Source: Massilia sp. UBA2604 (GTDB lineage: Bacteria; Pseudomonadota; Gammaproteobacteria; Burkholderiales; Burkholderiaceae_D). Taken from it: a stretch of 9,723 nt of DNA. The number at the start of each line of letters is the position of its first letter. The stretch's first letter is position 1. The notes beneath the pieces are model-generated. The model worked only from the letters and a program-made list of their open reading frames with translations. It ran no database searches and had not been told where the DNA came from. Below are positions 5,603 to 9,723 of this stretch, piece after piece. The stretch covers positions 1 to 9,723 of the forward strand of contig DDKG01000245.1 in the NCBI GenBank assembly GCA_002339265.1, written 5' to 3'. The position numbers were made by a program, and so were the translations under genes.

Positions 5603-5628
5603 CCGCCGCACCCACCAGGGTGCGGCGG
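5603..5628 (+). other. Perfect 11-bp hairpin in the leader of the DUF6345 operon
   Basis: CCGCCGCACCC (5603-5613) pairs perfectly with GGGTGCGGCGG (5618-5628) around the loop ACCA. It ends 20 bp before the ribosome-binding site and 30 bp before the ATG. CTTTTC follows (5634-5639), so it might act as a weak terminator or attenuator, block read-through from the TerC-family gene, or protect the 5' end of the operon mRNA. No clear promoter was found between 5483 and 5603. Confidence 0.55.
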
Positions 5629-5658
5629 CATGGCTTTTCGATACGAAAGGAGAATCTC

Positions 5659-6408
5659 ATGGCGAGGTTCGGCGTAGAAGCAATCCGGTACTTCAACCAT
5701 GCGCGCGCCGCAGGCGTGAGCACGGCGGGAGACCTGATGTATACCTTTAACAGAAGCAATGGTTTCGACAGCAAATTGCGCTCGGCCGGCCACACGCGCG
5801 CCTTTTACTGGTCCAACACCGACGTCTGGGAAACCGACATCCGCGACGTCGACCGTGGCGGCGACGACCGCAACTGGGTCGACGACGTCGACCTGTTCTG
5901 GATCGAGACGCACGGCAATTCCGAAGCCGATGGACGCGCCCGCATGCTGTACGACATCGCGCACAGCGAATGGCGCACCTGGTCCGACCAGTGGCAACTG
6001 GGCGAGGACTGGAACAGCGAATGGGTGATGGCCTATTCCTGCCACACCGTCAACCTGGACGCCGTCACCGGCCTGTGGAACATCTTCGCGCGCCTGCACA
6101 TCTATTGCGGCGCCTGGGGCGATATGTACGACGGCACCACCACCGACGAATGCGGCGAGGACGTGGCCGACAACCTGGTCGACGGCGACACGATTTCCAG
6201 CGCCTGGCACGACGGCGTGTCCGACTGGTGGGTCGACAACCATCCGGTCACCGTCTGCGTGGGCGACGCCGCCGCCTGGAACGGCGGCGCCATCCGCTGG
6301 GACCTGTCCGCCCTCAACCGCGACCATTTATGGGGCCATGGCAGCGTGGGGCCCGACCTGGCGCCGGCGCAGCAGGCGTGTCTCTTGTGGAAGTGGACGG
6401 AGGGCTGA
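5659..6408 (+). CDS. DUF6345-like protein with caspase-style His-Gly and Ser-Cys motifs
   Basis: A 249-residue protein without signal peptide or membrane segment, so probably cytosolic. Its pattern fits the uncharacterised DUF6345 family: an aromatic FYWSNTDVWETD block (49-60), the strand VDDVDLFWIETHGN (74-87), a LGEDWNSEWVMAYSCHT block (114-130), LHIYCGAWGDM (146-156) and an SAWHDGVSDWW segment (181-191). A hydrophobic strand ending in His85-Gly86 and another ending in Ser127-Cys128-His129 match the layout of clan CD cysteine peptidases (caspases, gingipains), so His85/Cys128 could be a catalytic dyad; that is inference. It is rich in Trp (19) and in Asp/Glu. The start ATG has AAAGGAG at 5646-5652 six bases upstream; the frame is open further upstream but runs through the terminator and hairpin. 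The downstream gene starts 3 bp after its stop codon, so the two are co-transcribed. Confidence 0.75.
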   Translation: MARFGVEAIRYFNHARAAGVSTAGDLMYTFNRSNGFDSKLRSAGHTRAFYWSNTDVWETDIRDVDRGGDDRNWVDDVDLFWIETHGNSEADGRARMLYDIAHSEWRTWSDQWQLGEDWNSEWVMAYSCHTVNLDAVTGLWNIFARLHIYCGAWGDMYDGTTTDECGEDVADNLVDGDTISSAWHDGVSDWWVDNHPVTVCVGDAAAWNGGAIRWDLSALNRDHLWGHGSVGPDLAPAQQACLLWKWTEG

Positions 6409-6411
6409 ACC

Positions 6412-7356
6412 ATGAACCAGCAAACCCTGATCGATACCCTGATGAAGACCGGCGCCCACGCGGTGCCTGGCCGCGCCGACGTGATCGCGCTCACCCCGCT
6501 CACCCGCGACGACGCCCGCGCCGGCATGAACCGCTTCCTGACCGCGTTGCACGAAGCCGACATCTGCCACCACGACCGCGCCAACCTGGCCGACCGCGGC
6601 GAGCGCAGCGTGGTGCACCTGCCCGATGGCGCACGCGCCGTGGTCTACCATGCCTCGGCTGCGCTGCAGTACGTGTCCGGCCTGGCGCCGTTCCAGGCGC
6701 CGTTCCAGAAACTGGAACCGATGCCGGTGCTCGCGCGCCAGCTGGAGCAGGCGGCGCAGCGCATCGACATCGACGCCTGGGTTGGTGAGCGCGGCAGCCT
6801 CGCCTTCGAGCGCCTGTGGCAGACCAAGGCACGCGGCAGCGACCGCGATCGAAAGCTGTCGGACACGCTGCTGGTGCGCGCCACCGGCGCCTGGCGCCAT
6901 GCGGTGGGCGAGATCCCGGTGCTGGGCGCGGCCTCGGTGGCGCTGCGCCTGGCCGGCGACGGCACGGTCGACGCGCTGGCGCTGCGCATCCGCCACAGCG
7001 ATGACGAGGTGCTCGACACCGCACCCGTCATCGCGGCCGAACTGGCGGCGCGCCAGCTGGCCGAGCGCCTGGCCAGCGTGCTGGGCAAGTCGAAGGACAG
7101 GCTGCCGGACGACGTCGTGCAGTCGGCCATGATGCGCTTCGGCTACCTCGACCTGGGCAAGCGCAAAGCGCAGCGCGTGCTGGCCCCGGCCTATGTGGCG
7201 CAGATCGTGCTGCAGCACCGGCTCGAGCGCCAGGCCTATGTGCTGGCGGTGTCGGCCACCGAGCGGCCGTACATCGAGCTGCCGCTGTTCGGCACCGAGG
7301 CGCCGGTGGTGCGCTCGCGTGGCCTGCATCCGGAGTGCAGGGACGGAGCGTCATAA
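6412..7356 (+). CDS. Unrecognised partner protein of the DUF6345 operon
   Basis: I do not recognise this 314-residue protein with confidence. It has no signal peptide, membrane segment or cysteine motif (only Cys52 and Cys309). An N-terminal region (1-100) is followed by a charged helical middle (104-145) and a segment AWRHAVGEIPVLGAASVALRL, with GDGTVDALALRIR (160-194), that resembles the 'GxPVxG...v.v..dG.v' strand pair of FTP/PepSY-type propeptides. Next come a helical stretch (200-230) and C-terminal strands (YVLAVSATERPYIELPLF, 276-293). Larger DUF6345 proteins appear, from memory, to carry a similar segment ahead of the DUF6345 domain, so this may be the split-off propeptide, inhibitor or chaperone of the upstream protein (inference). 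GGAGG (6399-6403) overlaps the end of the upstream gene, and the ATG follows that stop codon by 3 bp. Its own stop codon overlaps the converging nitrate reductase gene by 6 bp. Codon use is like its neighbours. Confidence 0.7.
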   Translation: MNQQTLIDTLMKTGAHAVPGRADVIALTPLTRDDARAGMNRFLTALHEADICHHDRANLADRGERSVVHLPDGARAVVYHASAALQYVSGLAPFQAPFQKLEPMPVLARQLEQAAQRIDIDAWVGERGSLAFERLWQTKARGSDRDRKLSDTLLVRATGAWRHAVGEIPVLGAASVALRLAGDGTVDALALRIRHSDDEVLDTAPVIAAELAARQLAERLASVLGKSKDRLPDDVVQSAMMRFGYLDLGKRKAQRVLAPAYVAQIVLQHRLERQAYVLAVSATERPYIELPLFGTEAPVVRSRGLHPECRDGAS

Positions 7357-9723
7357 TCCGATCGGGACCACCGTTCGAATTTCCTGCAACAGCGACCTGA
7401 TCTCGGGCAGGCACGAGCCGCAGTTGCCGCCGGCCCGCAGGCAGGCGGTCACCTGGGCCGGCGTCTTCAGATCCTGTTTCTCGATCGCCGCGCAAATCGT
7501 GTTGCGGCCGACGCCGAAGCAGGAGCAGACGGTCGGCCCTGGGTCCGGTCCCAGCGTCGGCGCGCGGCCGGCCAGCAGGGTCGCGCGTTCGCGCTGGCTC
7601 AATTCGGCCTGCGCGAACAGGCCGCCGAGCCAGGCGCGCGCCGGCAGGTCGGGCCGGCGCGACACGAACAGGCAGGCTTCGAGGCGCCCATCGACCACGA
7701 GCGCCGCGCGCAACATGCCTTCCGACTTGTCCTGGTATTCGATCCAGTCCGCGTCTTCATCCGCCCCGAGCAGCGCGCGCGCCATCGCGGGCGATACCGG
7801 CTCGCGGCCACCCAGCTCGTAGCGCAGGAAGCCGCTGCCGCGCACGCGGGTCCAGTGTGCCACCCGTTCCAGGTTCAGTTCCGTGCGGCTCAGGATGAAG
7901 CCATACCAGGCCACGCCGAACGGCTCCACCCGCACCGGCGTGTGCTTGAACTCAGGCTCGCCCGATACCGGATCCACTTCCGGATTGACCAGTGCACCGA
8001 CGCGCGCGTCCGACGCCGTCTGGCCATTCCAGTGGATCGGCACGAACACGGCGCCACGCGCGATGCCGCCGCCATGCGCCACGCGCGCCACCATCGCTCC
8101 CCACTGCGAGCTCACCCGCGCGAGTTCACCCTCGCGCACGCCCGCCAGCAGCGCATCGTGCGGATGCAGGTCGACGAAGGGTTCCGGCGCATGGCCGGCC
8201 AGGCGCGGCGACTTGCCGGTGCGCGTCATCGTGTGCCACTGGTCGCGTAGCCGTCCCGTATTGAGCGCCAGCGGGAACTCTCCGCCCGGCGCGTGCACAG
8301 GCGCGCGCGGCGTGGTCGCGACGAAGCGCGCCTTGCCGTCCGGATGGGAAAAACGGCCGTCGCCGAACAGACGCGCCGTCCCTTCGGTCGGCGAGCGCAG
8401 CGGCCACTGAGTCGGCTGCAGCGCATCGTAGGCCGCGCGGTCCATGCCGACCAGTGGATCGAGCCGGAAGGCGCGGCGGTAGCCTTCTTCACCATTCTTC
8501 CAGGTCGACAGCCGCGCATGCTCGTCGAAGATCGCGTACGCGCCGTCATAATCGAAACCGGCATAGCCCATGCGCTGCGCCACCTGGCACAGCGCCTGCC
8601 AGTCGGCGCGCGCCTCGCCCGGCGCCGGCAGGAAGGCGCGCTGGCGCGAGATGCAGCGCTCGGAATTGGTCACCGTGCCATCCTTCTCGCCCCAGGCCAG
8701 GGCCGGCAGCGCCACGTGCGCATAGGCACCGACGTCGGTGTTCGCCACCACGTCCGACACCACCACCAGTTCGCAAGCCGCCAGCGCGCGCCGCACCTGA
8801 TCGGCGTCCGGCATGCTGACCACCGGATTGGTGGCCATGATCCACACCGCCTTGACCTTGCCCGCCTCCACCGCGCGGAACAGGTCGACCGCCTTCAGGC
8901 CCGGCTTGTCGGCGATGCGCGGCGCATCCCAGAAGCTGCGTACCGCCTCGCGGTGATTGGCGTTGTCCAGGTCGAGGTGGGCCGCCAGCATGTTGGCGAG
9001 CCCACCCACTTCGCGTCCACCCATCGCGTTCGGCTGGCCGGTCAGCGAGAACGGCCCCATGCCGGGACGGCCGATGCGGCCGGTCAGCAGGTGGCAGTTG
9101 ATGATGCTGTTCACCTTGTCGGTGCCGCTCGAGGACTGATTCACGCCCATCGAGAACGCCGTTACCACCTTTTCGGTGCGCTCGAACAGTTCATAGAAAG
9201 CGCGTAGCTGCGCCGGATCGACGCCGCAGGCGCGCGCGACCTGGTCCACGTCGCCATCCACTTGAGCGACATCCAGCGCCGCCTCCAGTCCGCTCGTATG
9301 CGCCGCAACGAAGTCCTGCTCGACGGCGCCCACGCGCGCCAGATGGGCCAGCAGGCCGTTGAACAACCGCACGTCGCTGCCCGGCTTGAGCGGCAGGTGC
9401 AGGTCGGCCAGTTCGCAGGTGGCCGTGCGGCGCGGGTCGAGCACGACGATCTGCAGCGCGGGCCGCGCTTCCTTCGCTTTCACGATACGCTGGAACAGCG
9501 TCGGATGGCACCAGGCGGCGTTCGAGCCGACCAGCACGATTGCGTCGGCCAGTTCGAAATCTTCATAGCAGCCCGGCACCACGTCTTCGCCGAAGGCGCG
9601 CTTGTGGCCGGCCACGGCGGACGACATGCACAGGCGCGAGTTGGTGTCGATATTGGCGCTGCCGACGTAGCCCTTCATGAATTTGTTGGCGACGTAGTAA
9701 TCCTCGGTGAGGATCTGGCCCGA
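7351..9723 (-). CDS. nasA: Assimilatory nitrate reductase catalytic subunit NasA (5' end missing)
   Basis: The C-terminal ~790 residues of a cytosolic molybdoenzyme that reduces nitrate to nitrite for nitrogen assimilation. The gene enters from the right edge, so the start and the N-terminal [4Fe-4S] cysteines are outside. The ATG at 9678 is internal, because the frame continues upstream as SGQILTEDYYVANKF. Counting from that Met: the NSRLCMSSAVAGHK segment has the probable Mo-ligand Cys17; the molybdopterin oxidoreductase core runs to about 440 with GVNQSSSGTDK and the LTGRIGRPGMGPFSLTGQPN block; the molydopterin-binding domain is about 463-586 (NTGRLRDQWHTMTRTG). The last 60 residues are a BFD-like [2Fe-2S] domain with C718-x-C720 and C753-xx-C756. 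That tail is known from NasA proteins that take electrons from an NADH-dependent partner. It converges on the DUF6345 operon, and their ends overlap by 6 bp with no terminator between. Nitrite reductase genes would be expected further along the minus-strand operon, outside the window. Confidence 0.95.
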   Translation of the reverse strand, partial: SGQILTEDYYVANKFMKGYVGSANIDTNSRLCMSSAVAGHKRAFGEDVVPGCYEDFELADAIVLVGSNAAWCHPTLFQRIVKAKEARPALQIVVLDPRRTATCELADLHLPLKPGSDVRLFNGLLAHLARVGAVEQDFVAAHTSGLEAALDVAQVDGDVDQVARACGVDPAQLRAFYELFERTEKVVTAFSMGVNQSSSGTDKVNSIINCHLLTGRIGRPGMGPFSLTGQPNAMGGREVGGLANMLAAHLDLDNANHREAVRSFWDAPRIADKPGLKAVDLFRAVEAGKVKAVWIMATNPVVSMPDADQVRRALAACELVVVSDVVANTDVGAYAHVALPALAWGEKDGTVTNSERCISRQRAFLPAPGEARADWQALCQVAQRMGYAGFDYDGAYAIFDEHARLSTWKNGEEGYRRAFRLDPLVGMDRAAYDALQPTQWPLRSPTEGTARLFGDGRFSHPDGKARFVATTPRAPVHAPGGEFPLALNTGRLRDQWHTMTRTGKSPRLAGHAPEPFVDLHPHDALLAGVREGELARVSSQWGAMVARVAHGGGIARGAVFVPIHWNGQTASDARVGALVNPEVDPVSGEPEFKHTPVRVEPFGVAWYGFILSRTELNLERVAHWTRVRGSGFLRYELGGREPVSPAMARALLGADEDADWIEYQDKSEGMLRAALVVDGRLEACLFVSRRPDLPARAWLGGLFAQAELSQRERATLLAGRAPTLGPDPGPTVCSCFGVGRNTICAAIEKQDLKTPAQVTACLRAGGNCGSCLPEIRSLLQEIRTVVPIGL

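Noticed and set aside
3587..5611. A 674-codon open frame on the minus strand across the hydrolase and TerC-family genes
   Set aside because: It is the antisense shadow of two clearly recognisable plus-strand genes in GC-rich DNA; its translation is low-complexity, rich in Asp, Gly, His and Val, and matches no family.

Overview
The window looks like chromosomal DNA of a GC-rich betaproteobacterium, most likely from the Oxalobacteraceae (Massilia/Duganella-like). This is inferred from the ispB-type prenyl synthase with a divergent promoter behind it, the betaproteobacterial style of the proteins, and the uniform high GC. No phage, insertion sequence, CRISPR array or rRNA was seen.

Layout, left to right. 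(1) 1-259: a divergent promoter region. A near-consensus sigma70 promoter points left, out of the window (rplU is the usual gene there), and a -10 box points right to ispB. (2) 260-1249: ispB, octaprenyl diphosphate synthase, starting at TTG. (3) 1233-1427: a compact tRNA-Pro(CGG) unit. Its promoter overlaps the last codons of ispB, and it ends in a strong intrinsic terminator. (4) 1450-2967: a DUF1275/YoaK-like membrane protein gene (minus strand) and a RidA-family gene (plus strand). Each is followed at its 3' end by a copy of the same hairpin repeat. (5) 3096-3446: a decayed DUF4398-type lipoprotein gene with an in-frame TGA inside its signal peptide, followed by a second terminator. (6) 3626-5482: a dienelactone hydrolase family gene and a TerC/Alx-family membrane protein gene, separated by a hairpin-rich spacer. 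(7) 5659-7356: a tight two-gene operon. The first protein looks like DUF6345 and carries spaced His-Gly and Ser-Cys-His motifs like those of caspase-type (clan CD) peptidases. The second is an unrecognised protein with one segment that resembles a peptidase propeptide strand. (8) 7351 to the right edge, minus strand: the C-terminal ~790 residues of an assimilatory nitrate reductase (NasA) with a C-terminal BFD-like [2Fe-2S] domain. It converges on the operon and overlaps it by 6 bp.

Most genes are independent housekeeping or metabolic units: quinone side chain, tRNA, ester/lactone hydrolysis, metal export and nitrate assimilation. Two things stand out. One is the DUF6345 operon, which may be a protease-like protein encoded separately from its propeptide or partner. 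The other is the pair of hairpin repeats, whose sequence differences are largely compensatory, so the fold itself appears to be conserved.
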